Below are positions 45,101-52,459 of a DNA stretch of 64,000 bases, piece by piece. Source of the DNA: Flavitalea plasmicola (GTDB taxonomy: Bacteria > Bacteroidota > Bacteroidia > Chitinophagales > Chitinophagaceae); the NCBI RefSeq assembly GCF_030546645.1, contig NZ_JAUOTO010000004.1:186001-250000 (forward strand), given 5' to 3'. The position numbers and the translations under genes were made by a program. Position 1 is the first letter of the stretch. Each line of letters starts with the position of its first letter. Below the pieces are notes generated by a model. The model had not been told where the DNA came from and did not search any database. It saw nothing but the letters and a program-made list of their open reading frames with translations.

Positions 45101-47706
45101 CGACTGGCATCCCTCTTACCCAAGGCCAGCAGTTTTCGCTGGATGTAAGTACGCCGCAGCCGTATACGGTACGCAGTGTAAGCATTTCTATGATGCACCA
45201 ACCCGTGTATCTTGAAGGCGAGATCCAGGCAAAGTTGAATAATGAATATGTTACCCTTAAACATTTTACGATAGATCGCAGAGCCCCCAAACTACAACAC
45301 GGCTTTATACCCTGGGGCAGGGCCGTCGTTTCCATACCTGCCACGACCGCTAGCAACTTCAGGGTATTACTGACAAAGGTCTCAGGTAATTCGGGGATAT
45401 CCGAATTGAAATTATCGGCAACGCCCATGGTTGATAGTTACATGGAGAAAACGATGGCTAAAATGTGGCAGACGGAAGATCTTGTCTGGGGAGCTTACTT
45501 GTGGAGCCCACAGCCAGATGAGCAGTCGGCTTATATCATCGACCCTGCCAAGGTGGTTGACATCTCCCAATATATGGCTGCCGACGGCACGTTGCACTGG
45601 AATGTTCCTCCGGGGGACTGGGTAATTGAACGGACAGGCATGACGACGACAAACACACAAAATGTACCTGCAACGCCGGAGGCCACGGGCCTCGAAACGG
45701 ACAAAATGAGTAAAGCGCACATCGCTGAACATTTTGACGCCTATCTGGGGCAGATATTAAAGCGGATCCCGCCGGAAGACCGCAAGACCCTCACTGTCGT
45801 AATCGCGGACAGCTACGAGACGGGCAGCCAGAACTGGACTGACCTGCTGATACCGGAATTTAAAAAGAGATATCATTATGATGCCACGCCCTTTATTCCT
45901 GTTTTACAGGGGAAAATAGTGGGCAGCGCAGATCTTTCAGACCGATTTCTCTGGGATCTCCGGAGATTGATCGCGGACGATGTTGCTTATAATTATGTTG
46001 CGGGCCTGCGGGAGGTAAGTCATCAACACGGGCTGACCACATGGCTCGAAAATTACGGGTATTTTGGATTCCCGGCGGAGTTTCTACAGTATGGCGGTCA
46101 GTCGGATGAAGTCGCCGGTGAATTCTGGTGTGAAGGGCATCTTGGAAATGTTGAGAATAAGATAGCTTCTTCAGCGGCACATATTTATGGGAAAACCAAG
46201 GTGTCTGCAGAGTCATTTACGTCAGCAGGCAATCACTGGCGCCGGCATCCGGCCATGTTGAAATCGCGAGGCGACCGTTTTTTTGCTGACGGGATCAATA
46301 ATACCTTGCTCCATGTTTATATTCACCAGGCTGAGCATGACCCTAAGCCGGGTTTGAACGCATGGTTTGGGACCGAATTCAATAGGGCGAATACGTGGTT
46401 CTCTGATATGGATCTCTTTGTGAAATATATCAAACGGTGCAACCTGATGTTGCAGCAAGGGCAATTTGTCGGAGATGTTGCCTATTTCATTGGGGAGGAT
46501 GCCCCTAAGATGATCGGAGTTACTGATCCTGCCTTACCTAAGGGGTATTCATTCGATTATATAAATAGTGAGGTGATTGAAAACAGCCTGTCTGTAAAGG
46601 ACGGTAAACTAACTTTACCCAGTGGCATAAGCTACAGCATCCTGGTATTGCCCAAACTTACTACCATGCGCCCGGAACTGCTGTCAAAAATAAAGGAGCT
46701 GGTGCAGCAAGGTGCGGTGGTGTTGGGGCCAAAGCCCGAAAGGTCGCCCAGCCTGGAGGGTTATCCAGAAGCAGATAAGCAAGTGAAAACTATGGCGGAT
46801 GAGTTGTGGGGCAATATCGACGGCGGGAAAAACAGGGTGCATCCCTACGGCAAAGGATGGGTTTTGAGTGGCATGAATATGCAGGACGTGCTGGACCTGT
46901 TCAAGATAATACCCGACTTTACAAGTACCGGGGGCGGCGACGTACTTTACATCCACCGGCAATTAAAGGGAGGGTCAATTTATTTTATTTCCAATCAGAA
47001 AAATGAGCCCATTGACATTGCCGCTACATTTCGCATAGCGGGAAAGAAACCGGAATTATGGGATGCCGTCACAGGGACAGTGCGTAATCTGCCAACCTTT
47101 ATTCAGGAAGGCGGCGGTACTTCAATGCCTATTCACCTTGCGGCGAATGGCAGTGCTTTCGTTGTTTTCAGGAAAGACGGGACAAAGGGCGATGCGTTGG
47201 GTGGGAACTATCCGAAGGCTATGGATAGCATGGCGATAAGGGGACCGTGGACGGTGACCTTTGACAGCAAGATGCGAGGGCCTGAAAAGCCGGTGATATT
47301 CAATGCACTGACAGACTGGTCGCAGCACTCCAATGACAGTATAAAATACTATTCCGGCGCCGCGTATTATCGAAATGTTGTATCCATTAAAAAGATCGGG
47401 GAAGGGCTGCGCTATGTAATCGACCTTGGCATTGCCAGGGACATCGCCAAAGTGTCCGTGAATGGTGTTGAAATGGGAGGGGCCTGGACGCCGCCCTACG
47501 AGGTCGATATTACCGGCGGGCTTAAGCCTGGCGACAATAAGCTAGAAATAAAAGTAGTGAATACCTGGGTGAACCGTTTGCTGGGAGATGCTCTTTTGCC
47601 GGCAGAACAACGGAAAACGACTACTTTATTTGGTCCAGATGCGGGAGCCGGCCTGGAATCATCGGGGTTATTGGGGCCGGTCAAGATTGACATTTATAAA
47701 TATTAG
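42103..47706 (+). CDS. Giant two-module alpha-L-rhamnosidase-like enzyme: GH78-like module fused to GH106
   Basis: 1867 residues from ATG 42103, which gives the signal peptide MSHFKIVLFAIPFIIHCLG... ending near LQAQ; a GTG 35 codons upstream is in frame but unlikely. Residues about 20-200 are beta-sandwich. About 205-600 are a six-hairpin GH78-like domain with base-type Glu477 (GGTTFFEVYRPSW) and HPWSAGVVKWLSE. A beta-sandwich spacer covers about 605-815. From residue 840 (YWYWLSGNVSKEG) a full GH106 module follows, with acidic motifs DSYETGSQNW (Glu1239), GEFWCEG (Glu1340) and SAESFTS (Glu1370), and a C-terminal galactose-binding-like domain. In the GH78-like part the acid position reads Asp239 (ERTDRFSW). 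Predicted role: removal of terminal rhamnose from plant glycans. Confidence 0.87.
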   Translation: MSHFKIVLFAIPFIIHCLGGSLSLQAQINGYPPVSAKKNGAVNPLSPDPVMNYTWAHPKASDDLESYVLAPVSWVVSVPGSFDMKGYKENDVIVVSGPGTILFDFGRTNAGWLEFDSDDLKDSITMSISEYNEPAVVNSGAVHPSKTLAPVKHGQTYRLELNPELYEGVRFGWIQVVSHRATWHMKHFRLVCQTKPVNYQGSFSCSDPELTRIWYAGAYTVKLNLLKNYLGAILMERTDRFSWTGDAYVAQAASMVAFGNYDFVKANIDYTSKLDNGIASYALYWVLSLIDYVNYTGDTAFAKKYINNASEKLDRAYQHFGKSPKLGFYGWDERLGAGFENANIAESQYAYSMLSIRSWMEFSALMKQIGRLDLAKKFTGYAYQKIGEVRKNRGWQENFGIHAAADAINTGLTTPAEGAVFYDRNFTDRVNRQSYSPFNEYFIIGAMAKMKRYEDAVSTIKDCWGGQLRYGGTTFFEVYRPSWNAILGKNDAPPNCQCTYTSLTHPWSAGVVKWLSEEMLGIKPMEPGFRTFEIIPHLTDTITAVSGSTPTLQGRISADFDIRSGVATIGIPEGTRAKRIGMPLRGNSVTSLALNGKLVKFLQKDGYVYVNDLGPGKYEFKATYRNYRGPQQTVSAPWNYPIDKLVQDSVTSGNWKGRYGKEGFVLFNQPEKGKHLQKLPGYLSSVVLRNEANVHLDIPGDNSVLTDTSGNASSFGAVITQDPIPLLETMTIDLQVTGNQQHQVALYFLDWDNKARRSGIEVFDGRTLKLIAPVQLIRTYKGGKYLVFNYSGSIRIRVNQVRGPNAAVSGLFFDEPEEQDLKAVETGFRTAPDSIQTSVYWYWLSGNVSKEGVVKDLEAMKRVGINRAFIGDIGLGDVPYGKVKFLSDEWWDILHIALKTATQLNIKIGMFNGPGWSQAGGPWVRPEQAMRYLTSAQVMVKGPLLFNDKLVKPQGNFQDVKVLAYPVTSDYGADMSGSGPRLSSAPAMDSLARLMDHDEATGIPLTQGQQFSLDVSTPQPYTVRSVSISMMHQPVYLEGEIQAKLNNEYVTLKHFTIDRRAPKLQHGFIPWGRAVVSIPATTASNFRVLLTKVSGNSGISELKLSATPMVDSYMEKTMAKMWQTEDLVWGAYLWSPQPDEQSAYIIDPAKVVDISQYMAADGTLHWNVPPGDWVIERTGMTTTNTQNVPATPEATGLETDKMSKAHIAEHFDAYLGQILKRIPPEDRKTLTVVIADSYETGSQNWTDLLIPEFKKRYHYDATPFIPVLQGKIVGSADLSDRFLWDLRRLIADDVAYNYVAGLREVSHQHGLTTWLENYGYFGFPAEFLQYGGQSDEVAGEFWCEGHLGNVENKIASSAAHIYGKTKVSAESFTSAGNHWRRHPAMLKSRGDRFFADGINNTLLHVYIHQAEHDPKPGLNAWFGTEFNRANTWFSDMDLFVKYIKRCNLMLQQGQFVGDVAYFIGEDAPKMIGVTDPALPKGYSFDYINSEVIENSLSVKDGKLTLPSGISYSILVLPKLTTMRPELLSKIKELVQQGAVVLGPKPERSPSLEGYPEADKQVKTMADELWGNIDGGKNRVHPYGKGWVLSGMNMQDVLDLFKIIPDFTSTGGGDVLYIHRQLKGGSIYFISNQKNEPIDIAATFRIAGKKPELWDAVTGTVRNLPTFIQEGGGTSMPIHLAANGSAFVVFRKDGTKGDALGGNYPKAMDSMAIRGPWTVTFDSKMRGPEKPVIFNALTDWSQHSNDSIKYYSGAAYYRNVVSIKKIGEGLRYVIDLGIARDIAKVSVNGVEMGGAWTPPYEVDITGGLKPGDNKLEIKVVNTWVNRLLGDALLPAEQRKTTTLFGPDAGAGLESSGLLGPVKIDIYKY

Positions 47707-47714
47707 CGCAGTAG

Positions 47715-48944
47715 TTAGAAGTAAGTGGAAATGCCGAATATAAACCCGGCGGTATTTGCAGGCGGATTGCCCAGCAGATCCCTTTGTTTCCGGATACGAT
47801 AATTTAACCGGAGAACAGTTTGTGAATTTGGTCTGAAGCTTACGGCGGGCATGACGCTCCAGACATCGTCGGCGATGTTGCCTCCCGTTTGTTTAAATCT
47901 TCCCACATTCCAATCTACATATTCAAGGCGGCAGGCAACATTCAAGACGGCTCCTTCCCATCCTAGTATGTTGTTTTTCAGGACAGGCTGGACAATGTCC
48001 ATGTAGCCTCCCCGCTGTCTGTTGCCAAACTGTTGTGTATAGGTGTTGGGGACATCGACGAGGATCCAGGCCCATTCCCCGATGATATTGGTATTGGTTC
48101 TCTTAATGAGGGTATTGAAGTCTACCGCAAACACATCCACTCTTCTTTTTTTATCCAGGATCAAGCCGTCATCCTGCCATTTATTATATACTCCACCCAT
48201 ATAGGATAGGCCAATTTCTCCTATCCTGGTATTTTTAAGCGCCAGTTTGCCTGTAACCAGGGGTTCGCCGCTTGCACTCTCTTCAAATCTTTCCGGGTTG
48301 TCTTTTGCCGCTGGTAAGTAAGTCTTATTTTGATTGTTATTAATTATGGAATTATTAAATCCGCCTGTTAAATAAAATTCGTAACCGAGCATCCATTTGT
48401 CACGATAGTATTTCCCATACAGGCCAAAGCCTGCATTGCTCCAGGTGTCAGGCAGCATTTTTTCGGCGGATATGGGTCTGTCTGTAAATTCCCACTTAGG
48501 TCCGTCATGGTTTTGATTAAAAGCGCCGATGGGGTTTACGATCATGCCGCCCCTGAGGTTGAATAACGGATGAAATTCAATATCTACCGCTGCGAATTCC
48601 ACCTCAATCGAATTCTCTGAAGGTTCGAATTCTATCTCGGATAAGAATTTGATGCGTTTGGAAATGCTGGAAGAAACAAATAAGCTAAGTCTTCTAAACT
48701 GAAATTGATGGCCTTCCGATATGCCGTCCGTACCCAGGTGCTGCCAGTTGGCTTCCACGTAGCCGCCCAGGGAAACGGGAAGTTTGCCCAACTGGAGGGA
48801 AGGTCTGTTATACATGGCATCCATGTTCATTACGGGCCTGGAGGTGTCTTTGGGTACGCGTCTTAACAGGCTGGGGTCTATTTGCGCAGTGGCAGGTGAA
48901 AATCGGATGATGAAAAGTATGGCTATCAAATATTTTCTTCTCAT
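47715..48944 (-). CDS. Porin, OprO/OprP-like outer-membrane channel
   Basis: 409 residues with a signal peptide (MRRKYLIAILFIIRFSPATAQ). The mature protein is all beta, with SLGGYVEANWQ, FQFRRLSLFVSS and IEFEPSENSIEVEFAAVDIEFHP, which are typical of the phosphate-selective-porin-like family of Bacteroidota, and the C terminus is aromatic (FIFGISTYF). The start codon overlaps the Rieske gene stop (ATGA), so it is the third gene of the di-heme oxidoreductase operon. The ion or solute is not known; the shared metal-regulated promoter suggests metal or metal-complex passage, which is inference. Confidence 0.8.
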   Translation of the reverse strand: MRRKYLIAILFIIRFSPATAQIDPSLLRRVPKDTSRPVMNMDAMYNRPSLQLGKLPVSLGGYVEANWQHLGTDGISEGHQFQFRRLSLFVSSSISKRIKFLSEIEFEPSENSIEVEFAAVDIEFHPLFNLRGGMIVNPIGAFNQNHDGPKWEFTDRPISAEKMLPDTWSNAGFGLYGKYYRDKWMLGYEFYLTGGFNNSIINNNQNKTYLPAAKDNPERFEESASGEPLVTGKLALKNTRIGEIGLSYMGGVYNKWQDDGLILDKKRRVDVFAVDFNTLIKRTNTNIIGEWAWILVDVPNTYTQQFGNRQRGGYMDIVQPVLKNNILGWEGAVLNVACRLEYVDWNVGRFKQTGGNIADDVWSVMPAVSFRPNSQTVLRLNYRIRKQRDLLGNPPANTAGFIFGISTYF

Positions 48945-49369
48945 TTCAAAGATATTAGCAGTTGATCGTTCGTAATGGTTACCGGAAAAGTCCTCAACGA
49001 AGCGTTGGCGGGGCCGTTCTCCACTTTACCATGGCTGTTAAATTCGCTGCCGTGTGCAGGGCATTGCAGTTTGTCGCCGAATGCCTGCAATTCAGTTCCC
49101 TGGTGCGTGCATTTCATGAGTAAGGCCTCATATTTGCCGTCGACGTTCCGGTATACACAGATAGGGTACTGTAATATGTCATTTTGCAGTACCAGGTAAT
49201 TCTTATATCCTTTTTTGTTCCTGAAGGCGGACAGGGGTACGACCATGTCGGAATCTACTATTGATGCCGTTATCATTTTCGTGGAGCCGCAGCTTTCCAG
49301 CAGGGATAATATCAAACCGCCGCTTAAGCAGCCGACGCAACCTGTCGCTATGAATTCTCTTCTCTTCAT
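48941..49369 (-). CDS. Exported Rieske [2Fe-2S] protein
   Basis: 142 residues. The N terminus MKRREFIATGCVGCLSGG carries a twin-arginine motif followed by a short hydrophobic stretch, so Tat export of the folded cluster protein is likely. The Rieske ligands are complete: Cys87-x-His89 in KCTHQG and Cys103-x2-His106 in QCPAHGSEF. The protein would pass single electrons in the periplasm. It lies three bases after the di-heme oxidoreductase gene and overlaps the porin start, so the three are expressed together. A redox partnership with the di-heme protein is a reasonable inference. Confidence 0.92.
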   Translation of the reverse strand: MKRREFIATGCVGCLSGGLILSLLESCGSTKMITASIVDSDMVVPLSAFRNKKGYKNYLVLQNDILQYPICVYRNVDGKYEALLMKCTHQGTELQAFGDKLQCPAHGSEFNSHGKVENGPANASLRTFPVTITNDQLLISLK

Positions 49370-49372
49370 TTG

Positions 49373-50560
49373 CTATAAACTTTTCAGGAATGTGATGATC
49401 TTCTGTCTCTCTGATCCAGTGAGGGCATTGAAGGCATTTTTCGCATTGCCGGCCTCGCCTCCGTGCATCTGGATGGCTTCTTCAATGCTATGGGCCCTTC
49501 CGTCATGCAACAAAAAGTATTGCCTACCCTGCGATCCGGGGGCAAGGCCTAAACCCCACAAGGGCGCTGTTCGCCATTCGCTGGTGGCTGCGTTGCCTTC
49601 CGTGTAGCCGTCGTCCAGGCCAGGGCCCATGTCATGTAACAACAGATCGGTGTAAGGAGCGAATGTTTTATTGTTCAGGGCGGCTACGGGAGAAGCGCCT
49701 GTTCTTAATTCCGGCTTGTGGCAGCCGGAGCAGTTGATGCCGATGAAAAGCTGTTTGCCAGCCATTACTTCTGCGTTGGATTGATCGCGTTGAACGGGGG
49801 CTTTTAATGTTTGCAGGTAAAACACTACATTATTAATGGTGGTTGTTGATGTTTCGGGGTCAATTTCCAAATGGGAATAAACATCATAGGGTTCAAAAGC
49901 GGAGGTAATGCCTATATCCTGGTTGTAGGCGTTGGTCGTCTGTTGCCGCAGATCGTATACACTTGCCTTTTTTCCAAAACGACATATATATTTCCCATTC
50001 CTGGTCAGGGCATTTGGCGCCGGGGTTACAAACGGGGGGATCGTATTCCAATTGGGCGTGCCGCTGATGCCATCGCCATTGGTATCATTGGGGTCGCTCA
50101 TGGAAAGGATATCAGCGTCGGGGACCAGCTCCAGAAAGCCCAATCCCGTGTTGCCCGGCGGCATAAATTTCGCAGAGGTGGCTCCCGCGGGGATCTGTTC
50201 GGGCTGGAATCCGGGCAGGGCCCTATCCTGTAATTGCGGCCCACCCTGGTCCAAAAACCGATTGCCTGTGCTATCTATCTGACCAAACCTGGTAAGGGTG
50301 CTGAATGGATGTCCTTTCCCGTCCCCTGCATGGCAACTGGCACAGCTCGTGGCTACGAAAATCGGTCCGAGCCCTGTTTCTTTGGTAAAGACCTGGCCGG
50401 TGAAATCGGCATCGCCTAACCCATGCTGTGCCGCTTGTGCGTAGGTCAATCCATCTACGGGCCCATCGAGGACCTTGTCTTTGGCCGGGGCGGCGGGTTC
50501 CAGCTTCGAGCAGGAAACTACCAGGGCCAGCATCCCTATTACGACCCAAAGCTTCTTCAT
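49373..50560 (-). CDS. Di-heme oxidoreductase family lipoprotein (DHOR, thiol-oxidoreductase-like)
   Basis: 395 residues with a lipoprotein signal (MKKLWVVIGMLALVVSC, Cys17). Two c-type heme sites are present: Cys73-x2-Cys76-His77 (SCASCHAGDGKG) and Cys277-x2-Cys280-His281 (CSGCHKPELRTG). The spacing and the motifs MGPGLDDGYTEG and RTAPLWGLG match the DUF1111/DHOR family. In Pseudomonas and other bacteria such genes neighbour imelysin-type iron-regulated proteins. Here the gene heads an operon with a Rieske protein and a porin, opposite a DtxR/MntR-type regulator, and its promoter contains a DtxR-like palindrome. Role in iron or manganese handling is inferred. Confidence 0.9.
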   Translation of the reverse strand: MKKLWVVIGMLALVVSCSKLEPAAPAKDKVLDGPVDGLTYAQAAQHGLGDADFTGQVFTKETGLGPIFVATSCASCHAGDGKGHPFSTLTRFGQIDSTGNRFLDQGGPQLQDRALPGFQPEQIPAGATSAKFMPPGNTGLGFLELVPDADILSMSDPNDTNGDGISGTPNWNTIPPFVTPAPNALTRNGKYICRFGKKASVYDLRQQTTNAYNQDIGITSAFEPYDVYSHLEIDPETSTTTINNVVFYLQTLKAPVQRDQSNAEVMAGKQLFIGINCSGCHKPELRTGASPVAALNNKTFAPYTDLLLHDMGPGLDDGYTEGNAATSEWRTAPLWGLGLAPGSQGRQYFLLHDGRAHSIEEAIQMHGGEAGNAKNAFNALTGSERQKIITFLKSL

Positions 50561-50581
50561 TCTTAATACCCTTAATTTTCA

Positions 50582-50613
50582 CAAACCTAATATAAAAATT
50601 TAGGTATACCAAA
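50582..50613 (-). promoter_or_regulatory. Promoter of the di-heme oxidoreductase/Rieske/porin operon
   Basis: On the minus strand TTTG (50613-50610), exactly 20 bases, then TAGGTTTG (50589-50582). This is a full match to the Bacteroidota TTTG-N19-21-TAnnTTTG pattern. The predicted transcript starts about 15 bases before the ATG at 50560. Confidence 0.7.
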
Positions 50614-50614
50614 A
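50599..50614. promoter_or_regulatory. DtxR/MntR-type operator
   Basis: TTTAGGTATACCAAAA is a near-perfect inverted repeat (TTT-x-GGTATACC-x-AAA, one unmatched pair). It resembles DtxR/MntR/SirR boxes and lies on the -33 element of the operon promoter. A further half-site pair, acctaa (50585-50590) and ttaggt (50600-50605), overlaps it. Repression by the neighbouring regulator with bound metal is the simplest reading. Confidence 0.65.
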
Positions 50615-50698
50615 TATTTGACTTTGGATGCCAACGGGTATTATTTGGGGTCGTATTTACCATGCGCTTGGGTAAATTCAGTTATTTTTGCAAGAACT

Positions 50699-51355
50699 AT
50701 GACGATCTCAGTTACAGAGGAGAACTATCTCAAGGCTATTTTTTCAGTGACCTATCCTGCAGAAGGCAGGGTTGGTAACCAGCTGATCGCTGAAAAGCTT
50801 GGTATCAATCCCGCCTCGGTAACTGAGATGTTGCGTAAGCTGGCCGAGAAGAAGCTGATTGAATATAACCGGGCCAGCGGGGCAAAATTGACCAAGGAAG
50901 GATTGAAGGCTGCGATAAAAGTCATTCGCAAGCATCGACTGTGGGAGACTTTTTTAGTCGAGCATTTGAATTTCACCTGGGATGAGGTACATGAGGTGGC
51001 CGAACAACTAGAGCATATTCAATCAGACAAATTATTAGACGAGCTGACCACATTCTTAGGCAACCCGAGCTTTGATCCTCATGGGGATCCCATCCCTGAT
51101 AAGAACGGCAGGATACCGAATCAAAAATGTAAAAATTTATCAGAGATCGAGACCGGCAAGAAAATGAAGGTGGTGAAAGTGGCGGATAATACGGCTTCGT
51201 TCCTGAAGTACCTGGACAAGCAGGGGATCGCGTTGGCCGACAGTCTTATCGTGAAGGAGATCCAGGATTTCGATAAATCCTTGCTGGTAGAGGTCAAAGG
51301 GAAAAGAGAAGTGTATTTAAGTGCGGAGGCGGCGAAAAAGATATTGGTGGAATAG
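50699..51355 (+). CDS. DtxR/MntR-family metal-dependent transcriptional regulator
   Basis: 218 residues from ATG 50699 (MTISVTEENYLKAIFSV); the open frame extends 27 codons upstream across the intergenic region without a good start. A winged helix-turn-helix (about 5-65, GNQLIAEKLGINPASVTEMLRKL split around the helix) is followed by the metal-binding/dimer domain (about 75-140, with LWETFLVEHL, EVHEVAEQLEHI and the Pro-rich DPHGDPIP) and a C-terminal SH3-like FeoA-type domain. A perfect -7 box TATTTTTG sits at 50683-50690, which would give an almost leaderless mRNA. It probably senses Fe(II) or Mn(II) and controls the divergent operon. Confidence 0.92.
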   Translation: MTISVTEENYLKAIFSVTYPAEGRVGNQLIAEKLGINPASVTEMLRKLAEKKLIEYNRASGAKLTKEGLKAAIKVIRKHRLWETFLVEHLNFTWDEVHEVAEQLEHIQSDKLLDELTTFLGNPSFDPHGDPIPDKNGRIPNQKCKNLSEIETGKKMKVVKVADNTASFLKYLDKQGIALADSLIVKEIQDFDKSLLVEVKGKREVYLSAEAAKKILVE

Positions 51356-51404
51356 TCAGAGTCCCAGCTGATCAGTCCTTTTCTGTTGGATAAAATTATC
51401 AGGT

Positions 51405-51800
51405 ATGGAAATAAAAAGAGTTGGCTCGCAGCCTTCAGGTAAGGGCCCTGCCGAATGGTTTAGCGGTACGGTGCGCATAGATCCCCTGTTCCAGGCGAGC
51501 GATCCGGCAAGGGTAGGCGGGGCCAGCGTTACTTTTGAACCAGGCGCCCGTACGGCCTGGCACACTCATCCGCTGGGGCAAACCTTGATTATCACGGCGG
51601 GTTGTGGTTGGGTTCAGCGGGAGGGTAGTTCGATCGAGGAAGTCCATCCCGGTGATGTGGTTTGGATCCCGCCCGGTGAGAAGCATTGGCATGGCGCCAC
51701 ACCTGTCACGGCAATGACACATTTCGCTATACAGGAGCAGCTGAATGGCAAAGCGGTCGAATGGATGGAGAAAGTAAGCGACGATCAATATCGCAGGTAG
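51405..51800 (+). CDS. Cupin-domain protein
   Basis: 131 residues forming one cupin barrel. Motif 1 ([17 protein letters not shown]) and motif 2 ([11 protein letters not shown] followed by MTHFAIQE) supply metal ligands, His in WHTHPLGQ and His/Glu nearby. The sequence resembles the small manganese cupins annotated as (R)-mandelonitrile lyase-like or quercetinase-like. No signal peptide is present. The methyltransferase gene begins one base after the stop codon, so the two are cotranslated. The reaction cannot be assigned from the sequence. Confidence 0.85.
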   Translation: MEIKRVGSQPSGKGPAEWFSGTVRIDPLFQASDPARVGGASVTFEPGARTAWHTHPLGQTLIITAGCGWVQREGSSIEEVHPGDVVWIPPGEKHWHGATPVTAMTHFAIQEQLNGKAVEWMEKVSDDQYRR

Positions 51801-51801
51801 T

Positions 51802-52452
51802 ATGGCTGAAAGAAGATGCGATAATGACTCAGGGTTCATCAATAAAAAATGGATCAATTTGGATTCGATAGAAGAAGTAATAGGGTCCACGGATATATAC
51901 CTGGTGGATCAGATCATGAAAGGACGATATAAAGCGAATGACGTCATCCTGGATGCGGGTTGTGGATACGGCAGGAACCTGCATTGGTTCCTCCGGAACA
52001 ATGTCGCGATATACGGCGTAGACCAGGATGCCGGGGCTATTCATGATCTGCAGGGCCGGTGGGCGGCGGTAGCAACGCGATTCCGTCAGTCGGCAGTAGA
52101 AAAGTTACCCTTCGAGAATGATCAATTCGACCACATTATCAGCAGTGCGGTATTACATTTTGCAAAGGATACCGAACATTTCCGGCAGATGATCTCGGAG
52201 ATGGTGCGTGTTTTAAAACCTTCCGGCTCGTTATTCATCCGAATGACATCAGACATAGGTATTGAAGATAAAGTGCTGCAGGCAGGGGACGGAGTGTATG
52301 ACATACCTGATGGTTCCCGTCGATTTCTGCTGACCAGGACTTTACTGGCGGACGTCATGCGAAAGAACGGATTATCCTTCCTGGAACCGTTGAAGACGGT
52401 GAATGTTAATGATATTCGATGTATGAGTACGGTGGTGTTGCGAAATGAATAG
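51802..52452 (+). CDS. Class I SAM-dependent methyltransferase
   Basis: 216 residues. SAM-binding motif I is VILDAGCGYGRNLHWF (about 48-63), the acidic end of strand 2 is GVDQD, motif II/III region is FDHIISSAVLHFAKD, and a VLKPSGSLFIRM strand follows. This is a complete methyltransferase_11/25-type core without an extra substrate domain. The start is one base after the cupin stop (TAG T ATG). Target unknown. It converges with the GxGYxYP gene, 7 bases between stops. Confidence 0.88.
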   Translation: MAERRCDNDSGFINKKWINLDSIEEVIGSTDIYLVDQIMKGRYKANDVILDAGCGYGRNLHWFLRNNVAIYGVDQDAGAIHDLQGRWAAVATRFRQSAVEKLPFENDQFDHIISSAVLHFAKDTEHFRQMISEMVRVLKPSGSLFIRMTSDIGIEDKVLQAGDGVYDIPDGSRRFLLTRTLLADVMRKNGLSFLEPLKTVNVNDIRCMSTVVLRNE

Positions 52453-52459
52453 GCCGGAC

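Noticed and set aside
49373-50560. Calling the di-heme protein a cytochrome c peroxidase
   Set aside because: Two CxxCH sites occur in both families, but the spacing and the MGPGLDDG and RTAPLWGLG motifs match the DHOR/DUF1111 family better.
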